DNA of 37,674 nucleotides from Devosia sp. GTDB lineage: Bacteria; Pseudomonadota; Alphaproteobacteria; Rhizobiales; Devosiaceae. Shown in pieces: positions 15,447 through 23,635 of the stretch (positions within the stretch are counted from its first letter, which is position 1; each line of letters begins with the position of its first letter). The position numbers and the translations under genes were made by a program. Below the pieces are notes generated by a model. That model worked only from the letters and a program-made list of their open reading frames with translations, was not told the origin of the DNA and made no database searches. The DNA lies in contig JAUXUM010000257.1 in the NCBI GenBank assembly GCA_030680995.1, forward strand, positions 1 through 37,674, read 5' to 3'.

Positions 15447-16336
15447 ATCAGCCCCTCCACCTCCGCCCGGTCCGGTGCGCCCAGGCGCCCGCCGAAGCGC
15501 GTGCACTTGATGGCGGCCGCCGCCGAGGCGAAGCGCACGATCCGTTCCGCCTCCCAGCTCTCCGCAAGTCCGAGCGCGAAAGCGCCGTGGAAAACGTCGC
15601 CCGCCGCGAGGGTATCGATGGCGGTCACCCGCGGTGCCGGGACGTGCCGCACCATGCCGGCATCGCTGTCCCACCAGAAGCAGCCCCGCTCGCCGGCGGT
15701 AACGGCGACGAATCCGCCATGAATCCCGGCCAGTTCCGCAGTCGCGGCCCGGGCATCCAGGTGCCCGGTAAGCAGCAGCGCCGCCGGCTCCGAGGCCACC
15801 ACATGGCTGGCAAGCGGCGCGAGGCTCTCGAGCACCGCGAGCGGGGCCACGTCGGCGTCGAGCAGGCCGGGACGGCCGTGCTCGCGTGCAGCCCTGAGCG
15901 CCAAGGCGGACGCCGCCGGCCAGCGCGCATCGACAGAGACCGCTGCGATCGACGAAAACGCGATTGGCGGCAGGCCGCCCGGATCGCCCGCGAGCGCCTG
16001 GTCATAATGGGGAACGATCATGCGCTCGCCTTGCGCATCCATGAAGATGCTGGAAAAGGCGGACCGGGCTCCGGCGACGCGGCGCACCGCCGAGCAATCC
16101 ACCCCTTCCCCCGTCAACTGCTCGACCAGGCGATCACCCGCCGCGTCGGCCCCCGCCGAAGCCCAGAGCACCGCCTCTCCGCCCAGCCGCACGATGCTGG
16201 CGGCCTGGGCGGCGGCCATCCCCTCGGCGACCTCGACCGCCTCGAGCGGCATGAACTTGCCCGGCCCCCGCGGCAGGCGCTCCAGCCGGAAGATGGTATC
16301 CATGGTGAGCGCGCCGACGCAGAGGATTTTGCGCAT
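15443..16336 (-). CDS. PfkB-family carbohydrate kinase
   Basis: A 297-residue ribokinase-like sugar kinase. PfkB signature 2 reads DTLAAGDVFHGAFA (241-254), with catalytic base D247; the first G of the usual DTxGAGD is replaced by A. Signature 1 is also atypical (EGMAAAQAASIVRLGG). It directly follows the thioredoxin-like gene (3 bases apart), so the two are co-transcribed. The sugar substrate cannot be read from sequence. Confidence 0.88.
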   Translation of the reverse strand: MRKILCVGALTMDTIFRLERLPRGPGKFMPLEAVEVAEGMAAAQAASIVRLGGEAVLWASAGADAAGDRLVEQLTGEGVDCSAVRRVAGARSAFSSIFMDAQGERMIVPHYDQALAGDPGGLPPIAFSSIAAVSVDARWPAASALALRAAREHGRPGLLDADVAPLAVLESLAPLASHVVASEPAALLLTGHLDARAATAELAGIHGGFVAVTAGERGCFWWDSDAGMVRHVPAPRVTAIDTLAAGDVFHGAFALGLAESWEAERIVRFASAAAAIKCTRFGGRLGAPDRAEVEGLI

Positions 16337-16339
16337 GGC

Positions 16340-16999
16340 TCAGCTCGCGAGCAGCGCTTCGATCACCTTGTGGCCGTCGGGCGTGTCCCAGGCGGCGGGT
16401 CCCTGCAGCACGGCGAGCTCGCAGCCCTTCCCGTCGAGCAAGAGCGTCGTGGGCAGACCGATGGCGACCGCCTCGGTCTTCAGCCGCTCGAAGGCCTTGA
16501 ACGAGGGATCGGCGTAAAGCGGCAGATTGGGCCACTGCCCCTCGTCGAGGAATTTCCGCGCCTTGGCGAGCCCGCCCTCCCCGATATCGAGATTGACCGG
16601 CAGCACCATGAACTGGTCGCTATTATACGTCTCGGCGAGCGCCTCGAGCGCCGGCATCTCCTCGCGGCAGGGGACGCACCACGAAGCCCAGAAATTGACG
16701 AGCAGCTTCTTGCCGGCGAAGGCGGCAATGGTGAGCGGGGCGCCTGCCGCATCCTGGAAAGCCATCGTGGGGTAGCCGCGCCCCTGGCCCGTGCCGTTGA
16801 GCGCCGCCAGCGCCCCCAGCGCCGCCATATCGATCCTTGCCGCGGCATCGGCCTGCACCGGACACTCCGACGCCACCGGCCCCCCGCCATTGCTAAGCCA
16901 GAGGGTAATCGCTAAAGCTATCGCCGCGCTGAAAAGGGCCAGCACGAGCACGCGCCGCGGCTGCAGTTTTGCCGGGCGTACGGGCTTTTGGTCGGTCAT
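16340..16999 (-). CDS. TlpA-like membrane-anchored thioredoxin
   Basis: A 219-residue protein with a cytoplasmic N-terminus, one membrane anchor (about 16-36) and a periplasmic thioredoxin domain. The redox motif is FWASWCVPC (CVPC 108-111) and the cis-proline loop is AIGLPTTLLLD. TlpA proteins reduce disulfides, often for cytochrome c or oxidase maturation. ATG 16999 is chosen, with GGGA six bases upstream; ATG 17005 is two codons longer. It is divergent from argH with only about 20 bases between the starts, so the two promoters must overlap the coding ends. Confidence 0.9.
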   Translation of the reverse strand: MTDQKPVRPAKLQPRRVLVLALFSAAIALAITLWLSNGGGPVASECPVQADAAARIDMAALGALAALNGTGQGRGYPTMAFQDAAGAPLTIAAFAGKKLLVNFWASWCVPCREEMPALEALAETYNSDQFMVLPVNLDIGEGGLAKARKFLDEGQWPNLPLYADPSFKAFERLKTEAVAIGLPTTLLLDGKGCELAVLQGPAAWDTPDGHKVIEALLAS

Positions 17000-17019
17000 A
17001 GGCATCCCACGAGGTTCGG

Positions 17020-18459
17020 ATGAGCAATCGGATGTGGGGCGGACGGTTCACCTCCGGCCCCGACGCCATCATGGAAGAGATCAACGCCTCCATCGGTTTC
17101 GACCACCGGCTCTACCGGCAGGACATCGCCGGGTCAATCGCGCACGCCCGCATGCTGGCCGAGGCCGGCATCCTGGCGGCCGAAGATAGGGATGCCATCG
17201 TCTCCGGTCTAGAGGCGGTCCAGGCCGAGATCGAACAACAGACGTTCACTTTCTCGCGCGCGCTCGAAGACATCCACATGAATGTCGAGAGCCGGCTCAA
17301 GGAGCTGATCGGCGAACCGGCGGGGCGGCTGCACACGGCGCGCTCGCGCAACGACCAGATCGCCACCGATTTCCGCCTCTATGTACGCGACGCCATCGAC
17401 ACGCTTTCGGCGCAGATCGAGGCGCTGCAGCTGGCATTGGTGGCGCGGGCGGAGGAAGAGGCCGAGACCATCATGCCCGGCTTCACCCATCTGCAGAGCG
17501 CCCAGCCGGTGACCTTCGGGCATCATTTGCTCGCCTATGTGGAAATGCTCGGCCGCGACGCCGGCCGTTTCGCCGATGCGCGCCGGCGGCTGAACGGGAG
17601 CCCGCTCGGCGCCGCCGCGCTCGCTGGCACCTCTTTTCCGATCGACCGGCAGATGACCGCCGAGGCGCTGGGCTTCGACCGGCCCTCGGCCAATTCGCTC
17701 GACGCCGTCTCGGACCGCGACTTCGTGCTCGAGACGCTGGCGGCGGCCAGCATCTGCGCCGTGCACCTTTCCCGCTTCGCCGAGGAGCTGGTGATCTGGA
17801 GCTCGGCCCAGTTCGGCTTCGTTCGCCTGAGCGACAAGTTCTCGACCGGCTCCTCGATCATGCCGCAGAAGCGCAACCCCGACGCCGCCGAGCTGGTGCG
17901 TGCCAAGATCGGCCGTATCCTCGGCGCGTTGACCTCGTTGATCGTGGTGATGAAGGGGCTGCCGCTGACCTATTCCAAGGATATGCAGGAAGACAAGGAA
18001 GTCGCCTTCGATGCACTGGATTCGCTGTCGCTGTCGCTGGCGGCGATGACTGGCATGGTCGGCGACCTCGAGGTCAACCGCGAGAACATGCGCGAGGCGG
18101 CGAGTTCGGGCTTTTCCACCGCCACCGATATCGCCGACTGGCTGGTGCGGGTGGCGAACGTGCCGTTCCGCGAGGCCCACCACATCACCGGCCGGGTGGT
18201 GGCGCTGGCCGAGCAGCGCGGCATCGGGCTCGAGGGCCTGACCATCGAGGATTTCAAATCCATCGACGAGCGCATCGACAACCGCATCCACAAGGTGCTC
18301 GGCGTCGAGAACTCGGTGAAGAGCCGGACCAGCTATGGCGGCACGGCGCCCGACAACGTGCTGGCGCAGGCGGCACGCTGGAAGGAAGCGCTGACCGGCG
18401 AGAAGGCGGAACCGACGCAGCGCAAATCCGGCGGGCATGGCGACGGCGGGATCGCGTAG
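17020..18459 (+). CDS. argH: Argininosuccinate lyase
   Basis: A 479-residue enzyme of arginine synthesis that splits argininosuccinate into arginine and fumarate. The fumarate-lyase superfamily signature [12 protein letters not shown] is at 277-288. [13 protein letters not shown] carries catalytic H157, and the [10 protein letters not shown] substrate loop is at 108-117. It is slightly longer than E. coli ArgH (457). The C-terminal tail is rich in charged and Gly residues. lysA follows with no gap, consistent with one transcript. Confidence 0.97.
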   Translation: MSNRMWGGRFTSGPDAIMEEINASIGFDHRLYRQDIAGSIAHARMLAEAGILAAEDRDAIVSGLEAVQAEIEQQTFTFSRALEDIHMNVESRLKELIGEPAGRLHTARSRNDQIATDFRLYVRDAIDTLSAQIEALQLALVARAEEEAETIMPGFTHLQSAQPVTFGHHLLAYVEMLGRDAGRFADARRRLNGSPLGAAALAGTSFPIDRQMTAEALGFDRPSANSLDAVSDRDFVLETLAAASICAVHLSRFAEELVIWSSAQFGFVRLSDKFSTGSSIMPQKRNPDAAELVRAKIGRILGALTSLIVVMKGLPLTYSKDMQEDKEVAFDALDSLSLSLAAMTGMVGDLEVNRENMREAASSGFSTATDIADWLVRVANVPFREAHHITGRVVALAEQRGIGLEGLTIEDFKSIDERIDNRIHKVLGVENSVKSRTSYGGTAPDNVLAQAARWKEALTGEKAEPTQRKSGGHGDGGIA

Positions 18460-19719
18460 ATGGTCCACCATTTCCAGCACCGCGACGGCACCATGTTCGC
18501 CGAGGATGTCGAGTTGACCGCGCTGGCGGAAAAGGTCGGCACGCCGTTCTATGTCTATTCGGCGGCGACGCTGCGGCGGCATGTGCGGGTGATGCGAGAG
18601 GCGTTCGAGGGCATCGAAACGCTGCTCGCCTATGCGATGAAGGCCAATTCCAACCAGGCGGTGCTGAAGGTTCTGGCGCGCGAGGGCGCCGGCGCCGATG
18701 TGGTCTCCGGCGGCGAATTGGAACGCGCCGTCGCCGCCGGCATTCCGCCCGAAAAGATCGTCTTCTCGGGGGTCGGCAAGACCGTCGCCGAAATGCGGCG
18801 CGGGCTGGAACTGGGTATCCATTGCTTCAACCTCGAAAGCGAGCCCGAACTGGAGCGGCTGAACGAGATCGCCGTTTCGATGGACAGGGTGGCCCCGGTC
18901 TCGGTGCGGGTGAATCCCGATGTCGATGCCGGCACCCATGCGAAAATCTCGACCGGCAAGAAGGAAAACAAGTTCGGCATCGCCTTCGCCCGGGCGCACG
19001 AAGTTTACGCCCGGATCGCCGAACTCGGGGGGGTGAAGGCGGTCGGCGTCGATATGCATATCGGCAGCCAGATCACCTCCATGCTGCCCTTCGACAACGC
19101 CTTCTGGCTGTTGGCGCAGCTGGTTAACGACCTGCGCGCCGACGGGCACGAGATTTCCCATGTCGATGTCGGCGGCGGGCTGGGCATCCCCTATCACCAC
19201 GACGAGGCGGCCCCGCCCGACCCCAGGGCCTATGCCGAGGTGGTCAAGCGCCACGTGGGCAAGCTCGGCTGCGCCCTCATCCTCGAGCCGGGGCGGCTGA
19301 TCGTGGGCAATGCCGGGATCCTGGTCACCAGGGTCGAATATGTGAAGGAGGGCGAAAAGACCTTCGTCATCGTCGACGCGGCGATGAACGACCTGATCCG
19401 CCCCACGCTGTACGAGGCGCACCACGACATCCAGCCGGTGACCTGTTCGAACCGGCCCGCGATCAGGGCCGACATCGTCGGGCCGGTGTGCGAAACCGGC
19501 GACTATGTTGCCAAGGACCGCAAGATCGAAGGCGTCGAGGAAGGCGACCTCCTGGCGGTGATGACCGCCGGCGCCTATGGCGCGGTGATGGCCTCGACCT
19601 ACAATTCGCGCCCGCTGGTGCCCGAGGTGCTGGTCGACGGCGACAAGTGGCACGTGATCCGGGCCCGGCCCTCGATCGAGGCGCTGATCGGGCTCGATAG
19701 CGTGCCGGACTGGGTTTAG
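18460..19719 (+). CDS. lysA: Diaminopimelate decarboxylase
   Basis: A 419-residue PLP enzyme making L-lysine from meso-diaminopimelate. The PLP lysine K61 is in AYAMKANSN. MHIGSQITS, GGGLGIPY and EPGRLIVG bind cofactor phosphate, and the catalytic cysteine is in GPVCETGDYVAKDR. GAYGAVMASTYNSRP is near the C-terminus. The ATG begins right after the argH stop. Many relatives have a small lipoprotein gene between argH and lysA; it is absent here. Confidence 0.97.
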   Translation: MVHHFQHRDGTMFAEDVELTALAEKVGTPFYVYSAATLRRHVRVMREAFEGIETLLAYAMKANSNQAVLKVLAREGAGADVVSGGELERAVAAGIPPEKIVFSGVGKTVAEMRRGLELGIHCFNLESEPELERLNEIAVSMDRVAPVSVRVNPDVDAGTHAKISTGKKENKFGIAFARAHEVYARIAELGGVKAVGVDMHIGSQITSMLPFDNAFWLLAQLVNDLRADGHEISHVDVGGGLGIPYHHDEAAPPDPRAYAEVVKRHVGKLGCALILEPGRLIVGNAGILVTRVEYVKEGEKTFVIVDAAMNDLIRPTLYEAHHDIQPVTCSNRPAIRADIVGPVCETGDYVAKDRKIEGVEEGDLLAVMTAGAYGAVMASTYNSRPLVPEVLVDGDKWHVIRARPSIEALIGLDSVPDWV

Positions 19720-19780
19720 TACGGATATCGCGCTCCGCCTTCCTACCCCAGCCTCTTCGCTGTTGGCGGTGTGAACCGCC

Positions 19781-19800
19781 TGATGTAATCATTTACATCA
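19781..19800. promoter_or_regulatory. Palindromic operator candidate of tumE-tumA
   Basis: TGATGTAA-TCAT-TTACATCA is a perfect inverted repeat with 8-bp arms, AT-rich in a GC-rich region, placed 20-40 bases before the toxin start. Toxin-antitoxin operons with an HTH antitoxin are usually self-repressed at such sites. The role is inferred from position. Confidence 0.6.
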
Positions 19801-19819
19801 ATAGCGGGAGGTGATAGGC

Positions 19820-20119
19820 GTGGTGCGTGCCGAAAAGTTGACCTCGACGCGAGTTCGCCTCGGGGACGACGCATTCGCCGATCTGGTCATTTGGCGCGTT
19901 CCGACGCCGGTGCGTGGCAGCAGCCACTTCTTCAAGTATCGTCTCGCGCTGGTAGTGGGTCAGGTGTGCGTGCTGCGCTACGACAATGAAGCGGGAAAGG
20001 GCGATCACAGGCATGCCGGAAATGAAGAGCACCCCTATGAGTTCACCGATATCCACCAACTGCGAAGAGATTTCCTTCTGGAAGCCAGAAGATGGCTCAA
20101 AGGGCACCGTGGTGATTGA
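19820..20119 (+). CDS. TumE-family toxin (DUF6516)
   Basis: A 99-residue protein: FADLVIWRVPTPVRGSSHFF, then KYRLALVV, CVLRYDNEAGKGDH and a FTDIHQLRRDF ending. This pattern matches the TumE/DUF6516 toxin family. GTG 19820 is preferred, nine bases after GGGAGG; GTG 19811 and 19823 are alternatives. The antitoxin gene overlaps its 3' end by eight bases, so they are coupled, with the toxin first. The target of the toxin is not known to me. Confidence 0.8.
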   Translation: MVRAEKLTSTRVRLGDDAFADLVIWRVPTPVRGSSHFFKYRLALVVGQVCVLRYDNEAGKGDHRHAGNEEHPYEFTDIHQLRRDFLLEARRWLKGHRGD

Positions 20120-20450
20120 TGTGAGGACGCTCGACCAAGCGCTGGACGACGTTGTGACGGTCTGGGAGACGGGTGCAGCCGAGCCGCATGCACACCTCTC
20201 ATTCGAAAGCTACGAGGCCTTGCACAAGGTGCTTGCGCCTAACCGCATGGCGATCATCCGGGCTATGATCGGCGCCGGACCATTGAGCATCCGCGAGGTG
20301 GCGCGCCGGGTGGGCCGCGACTTCAAGGGGGTCCATACCGATGTGACCCACCTGATCAAAAATGGCGTCATCGACAAGGCCGCGGACGGCAAGGTCGTGT
20401 TCCCCTACGACGACATCCATTTCGATTTCCGGCTGTCGTCGGCAGCCTGA
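20112..20450 (+). CDS. HTH antitoxin partner of TumE (MarR-like)
   Basis: A 112-residue DNA-binding protein. The winged HTH region contains LSIREVARRVGRDFKGVHTD, then VTHLIKNGVIDKA and a beta-wing (KVVFPYDDIHFDF). GTG 20112 overlaps the toxin stop; nearby GTGs at 20109 and 20121 are possible. Such HTH proteins follow TumE-type toxins, neutralise them and repress the operon, probably at the palindrome 19781-19800. Confidence 0.8.
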   Translation: MIDVRTLDQALDDVVTVWETGAAEPHAHLSFESYEALHKVLAPNRMAIIRAMIGAGPLSIREVARRVGRDFKGVHTDVTHLIKNGVIDKAADGKVVFPYDDIHFDFRLSSAA

Positions 20451-20473
20451 GTCCCCGAGGGCGGCATGCCGCG

Positions 20474-20554
20474 GCGCCCCCGCCCCCTCGCCCGGATTGC
20501 CTCCAACCCGCAGGTCGAGCCCAAGGGCAGGCTCTCTCCCTGGCGGGGAGAGGA
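20474..20554. repeat. Palindromic intergenic repeat (copy 4)
   Basis: After the antitoxin gene: CGCCCCCGCCCCCTCGCCCGG and, further on, CTCTCTCCC-tggc-GGGGAGAGG, sharing arms with copy 1. It lies in a convergent gap between the toxin-antitoxin pair and cpdR and may act as a two-way transcription barrier. Confidence 0.55.
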
Positions 20555-20566
20555 AGTACCTCTAGC

Positions 20567-20980
20567 CTAGTGCCCGGTCCGGGCCTGGCTGGCCAGCGAC
20601 ACCACCTGCACTGGCTTTCCCGCCAGCGCATCGTCGACCTTTTCCATCAGCGCCGAGAGCGTGAAGGGTTTGGGGATGACATCGTAGATCAGGGCGTCGA
20701 GCCCATGCGCCCGCTCGCGCTGATCGGCAAAGCCGGTCATCAGCACGATGGGGAGGTCCGGATGACTGGCGGCGACGTTGAGCGCCAGTGCGATGCCGTC
20801 CATCACCGGCATCTTGATATCGGAGAGGAGGAGATCGAAGCGGCCCTGCTCGGCGACCACCACCTCGCTGGCGATCCCGCCATCCTCCGCCTGCACCACC
20901 TCGTGACCGGCGTGCAGCAGCGCGCGCGCCACGAACTCGCGCACATTGTCATCGTCTTCAGCGACCAGGATCCTTGCCAT
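20567..20980 (-). CDS. cpdR: Single-domain response regulator, CpdR-like
   Basis: A 137-residue receiver with no output domain. The acidic pocket is EDDD (8-11), phospho-acceptor D54 in LLSDIKMPVMDG, T82 in MTGF and K104 in PKPF. The MARILVAEDDDNVREFVARAL start and length match CpdR, which in alphaproteobacteria controls ClpXP localisation and CtrA destruction in a phosphorylation-dependent way. Its ATG overlaps the stop of the zinc-ribbon gene (TGATG). The CpdR assignment is by sequence style and its location next to ftsEX. Confidence 0.8.
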   Translation of the reverse strand: MARILVAEDDDNVREFVARALLHAGHEVVQAEDGGIASEVVVAEQGRFDLLLSDIKMPVMDGIALALNVAASHPDLPIVLMTGFADQRERAHGLDALIYDVIPKPFTLSALMEKVDDALAGKPVQVVSLASQARTGH

Positions 20981-21867
20981 CAGTGCGCAGTCTCTTTGGG
21001 TTGGATCGCCGCCGCGACCGGGGTTTCGGATTGTGCGCGCCCGCCCGAGAAGGTCAGCCGCACGCGCGTCGCGCCCACCGGCGGGGAGCTGAGCTGGGTG
21101 GTGAAATCGACCACTTCGCCTGGCTCGAGGTCGCGGGTTTCGGGGGTGACGCTCCATTCGTAGAGCGCCGCCCCGTTCTCGTCGAGCAGCGTCACCACCA
21201 CCGGCGGCACGATGACTGGACGCGACGCCACGCTGTAGATGCGGGCATCGACCTTCAGCACATTGGCGCCGCTCCGCAGCGTCATCAGCGTATGCGTGTC
21301 GCGGAACTCGAGCCCCACGATGTTGACCTTCATGCCCAGAGCCGCATAGGCCCCCGCCAGAGCGGGGAGGCCGCGGACGATTTCGGTCCGGAAGGCGATC
21401 CCCGCGACGATCAGGGTCAGCAGCAGGCCGAGCGCCACCAGCCGCGCCGCCCGGCGAATGCGCGCCAGCGGCAGCTTGGCGGTGAGCGAAATCCGCCTTC
21501 GCGCGAAAGCCTTGTCGCGCCTGGTCCTGGCTCTCGGATCGGCTTTTGGTTCAACCGGCTTTGTCTTGGGCGCGAGGGCCGCCTTGATCTCCTCGATCGA
21601 GCGCATCGGGTCTTCCGCGGCGCCGCCCTCGGGCACGGCTGCAGCCGCAACGGCCTTTTCCTCTTCCGCGAAGGCGGCGTCGAGATCCCGCTCGGCCGTC
21701 TCGTCGAAGAGCTGGTCCGGATCGCCGGCGATGTTCCCGCCGGCGCCGGGCACGGCCGCCCAGGACTTGCCGCAATGGGCGCATTGCACCTCGCGCCCCC
21801 CGGGGCCGAGTGTTTCCACCGGCACCTGGTAGCGTGTCCCGCAATGCGGGCATACGATGACGGTCAT
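20980..21867 (-). CDS. Zinc-ribbon (MJ0042-type) membrane protein
   Basis: A 295-residue protein. The N-terminal zinc ribbon has CPHC (6-9) and CAHC, in TVIVCPHCGTRYQVP and EVQCAHCGKSW. An acidic, low-complexity linker (to about 120) and a basic stretch lead to one membrane span (about 140-160) and a C-terminal domain of extended strands ending in a DLEPGEVVDF pattern. ATG 21867 puts the ribbon at the N-terminus as in relatives; ATG 21888 is possible. It is upstream of and coupled to cpdR. The function is not established. Confidence 0.85.
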   Translation of the reverse strand: MTVIVCPHCGTRYQVPVETLGPGGREVQCAHCGKSWAAVPGAGGNIAGDPDQLFDETAERDLDAAFAEEEKAVAAAAVPEGGAAEDPMRSIEEIKAALAPKTKPVEPKADPRARTRRDKAFARRRISLTAKLPLARIRRAARLVALGLLLTLIVAGIAFRTEIVRGLPALAGAYAALGMKVNIVGLEFRDTHTLMTLRSGANVLKVDARIYSVASRPVIVPPVVVTLLDENGAALYEWSVTPETRDLEPGEVVDFTTQLSSPPVGATRVRLTFSGGRAQSETPVAAAIQPKETAH

Positions 21868-21999
21868 TGCGGGCAAGGGCGAGCGCATGCTCCGAACCTA
21901 GGCCCGCCGGGTTAAAACTCCTCAAACTCGCCTACCTTGGCGGTTAGGGCCCAATGCTGATGTATTATGCGTAAGGACTGATTCGGATTGGGCGGGCAG

Positions 22000-22659
22000 G
22001 TGATCGAGTTTTCCAATGTGGGCTTGCGCTATGGGCATGGCCCGGAAATCCTGAGGGACCTCACCTTCCGCATTGAGCCGGGCTCCTTTCACTTCCTCAC
22101 CGGACCGTCCGGATCGGGCAAGACCTCGCTGCTGAGGCTGCTTTTGCTGTCGCTGAAGCCCACGCGCGGCAAACTCTCGCTGTTCGGCAAGGACGTCTCG
22201 GCCCTCGACCAGGATTCACTCCTGCAGATGCGGCGCCACATCGGTATCGTCTTCCAGGATTTCCGCCTGCTCGAGCATCTGACGACCTTCGAGAACGTGG
22301 CGCTGCCGCTGCGCGTGCTGGGCCAGCCCGAGAGTGAATATCGCGGGAACGTCACCGAGCTGCTCGAATGGGTGGGCCTTGGCGAACGGATGGACGCGCT
22401 GCCAGCCCTGCTTTCAGGCGGTGAGAAGCAGCGCGCCGCCATCGCCCGGGCAGTGATCGGACGCCCGGATATCCTGCTCGCCGACGAGCCGACCGGCAAT
22501 GTCGACCCCGACCTGTCGCTGCGGCTGGTGCGGCTGTTCGCCGAACTCAACAAGATGGGCACCACCATCCTCCTCGCCACGCACGAATTGCCGCTACTCG
22601 AAAACTTCCCCTTCCCCCGCATGCTGCTCGACAACGGGCAGGTGGTGCTTCGTGGTTGA
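22000..22659 (+). CDS. ftsE: Cell division ATP-binding protein FtsE
   Basis: A 219-residue ATPase of the FtsEX complex, which couples the divisome to cell-wall hydrolases. Walker A GPSGSGKTS is at 35-43, the Q-loop IVFQDFRLLEHLT is typical of FtsE, the signature LSGGEKQR is at 138-145 and Walker B ILLADEPTGNVD begins at 158. GTG 22000 gives the family N-terminus MIEFSNVGLRYG; TTG 21988 is four codons longer. It is divergent from the zinc-ribbon/cpdR pair and overlaps ftsX by eight bases. Confidence 0.95.
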   Translation: MIEFSNVGLRYGHGPEILRDLTFRIEPGSFHFLTGPSGSGKTSLLRLLLLSLKPTRGKLSLFGKDVSALDQDSLLQMRRHIGIVFQDFRLLEHLTTFENVALPLRVLGQPESEYRGNVTELLEWVGLGERMDALPALLSGGEKQRAAIARAVIGRPDILLADEPTGNVDPDLSLRLVRLFAELNKMGTTILLATHELPLLENFPFPRMLLDNGQVVLRG

Positions 22660-23590
22660 GTTGCGGCTGCCCCGGCTCCGGATGGCATCAACGCGGCCGC
22701 GCAGCGCACCGATCGTACCCGAGCGATCGGTGGCGGGGCGCACCCTGGTGCTGCTCATCGCCATCATGACTTTCCTTTCCGGCGTGACGCTGGGCGGGGT
22801 GGTGCTGGTGCAGAAATCGGCCATCGCCTGGTCCTCCGACGTCGGCCGCGAGGTCACGATCCAGATCCGGCCGGTCGAGGGCGAGGTGATGGAGAGCAAC
22901 CTGCGTACGGCAGTGGCGCTGGCCGAGGCGACGCCAGGGGTGACCGCCACCCGCGCGCTCACGCTCGAGGAGAGCGAGGCCCTGCTCGAGCCGTGGCTCG
23001 GCGCCGGCGTCGATCTCTCCGCGATCGAGATTCCGCGCCTGGTGGTGGTGGAACTGGGCGATCCGGCGGACGCCGACATTCCCAAGCTCGAACGCGACCT
23101 TGCCGCGGTCAAGGGCGCCACTCTGGACACCCATGCCGCCTGGCGGCAGCAACTGAACGTCATGGCCGGGACCATCGTGGTCTCGGGCCTGCTGGTCCTG
23201 AGTCTGATCGTCGTCGCCACCGTCCTCGCCATCATCTTCGCGACGCGCGGCACCATGGCTTCCAACCGCGAGATCGTCGATGTGCTGCATTTCATCGGCG
23301 CCTCGAACAGCTTCATCGCCGGCGAGTTCCAGGGGCGGTTCCTCTCCATCGGCTTCCGCGGCGGCGTCTTCGGCGGCATCGCGGCAGTGGCTTTCTTCGC
23401 CGCGGTCGGATTGACGGCCGGCAACATGGTACCCAACGAGGCGAGCGCGCAGCTGGGTATCCTCTTCGGCCGCTTCGCGCTGGGCATCGACGGTATCATC
23501 GGCATCGCCGCCGTGGTGCCGGTCATCGCCGCGCTGACCGCCATCACCTCGCGCTTGACCGTGCGGCGGTTCCTGACGCAGACATCGTAA
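22652..23590 (+). CDS. ftsX: Cell division protein FtsX
   Basis: A 312-residue permease-like protein. The first membrane helix is near 28-50 (LVLLIAIMTFLSG). A periplasmic loop domain follows (about 55-170), then three C-terminal helices with the STIVVATVLAIIFA-like segment, the NREIVDVLHFIGAS coupling motif and a LGILFGRFALGIDG region. GTG 22652 overlaps the ftsE stop, giving tight coupling. It is the partner of FtsE in cell division. Confidence 0.93.
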   Translation: MVELRLPRLRMASTRPRSAPIVPERSVAGRTLVLLIAIMTFLSGVTLGGVVLVQKSAIAWSSDVGREVTIQIRPVEGEVMESNLRTAVALAEATPGVTATRALTLEESEALLEPWLGAGVDLSAIEIPRLVVVELGDPADADIPKLERDLAAVKGATLDTHAAWRQQLNVMAGTIVVSGLLVLSLIVVATVLAIIFATRGTMASNREIVDVLHFIGASNSFIAGEFQGRFLSIGFRGGVFGGIAAVAFFAAVGLTAGNMVPNEASAQLGILFGRFALGIDGIIGIAAVVPVIAALTAITSRLTVRRFLTQTS

Positions 23591-23635
23591 GGCCGGGCGA
23601 ACCGGCGGCCGGATCAACCGGCGGGAGGGGAAGAG

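Noticed and set aside
18460-18475. A start of lysA further downstream at the second ATG (residue 12)
   Set aside because: Family members keep residues equivalent to HHFQHRDG before the second methionine, so the first ATG directly after argH is kept.
17209-19653. An open frame of more than 800 codons on the minus strand across argH and lysA
   Set aside because: It is antisense to two clear biosynthetic genes; GC-rich codon bias leaves such frames free of stops. The translation has no domain pattern and is rich in His, Arg, Gly and Asp.
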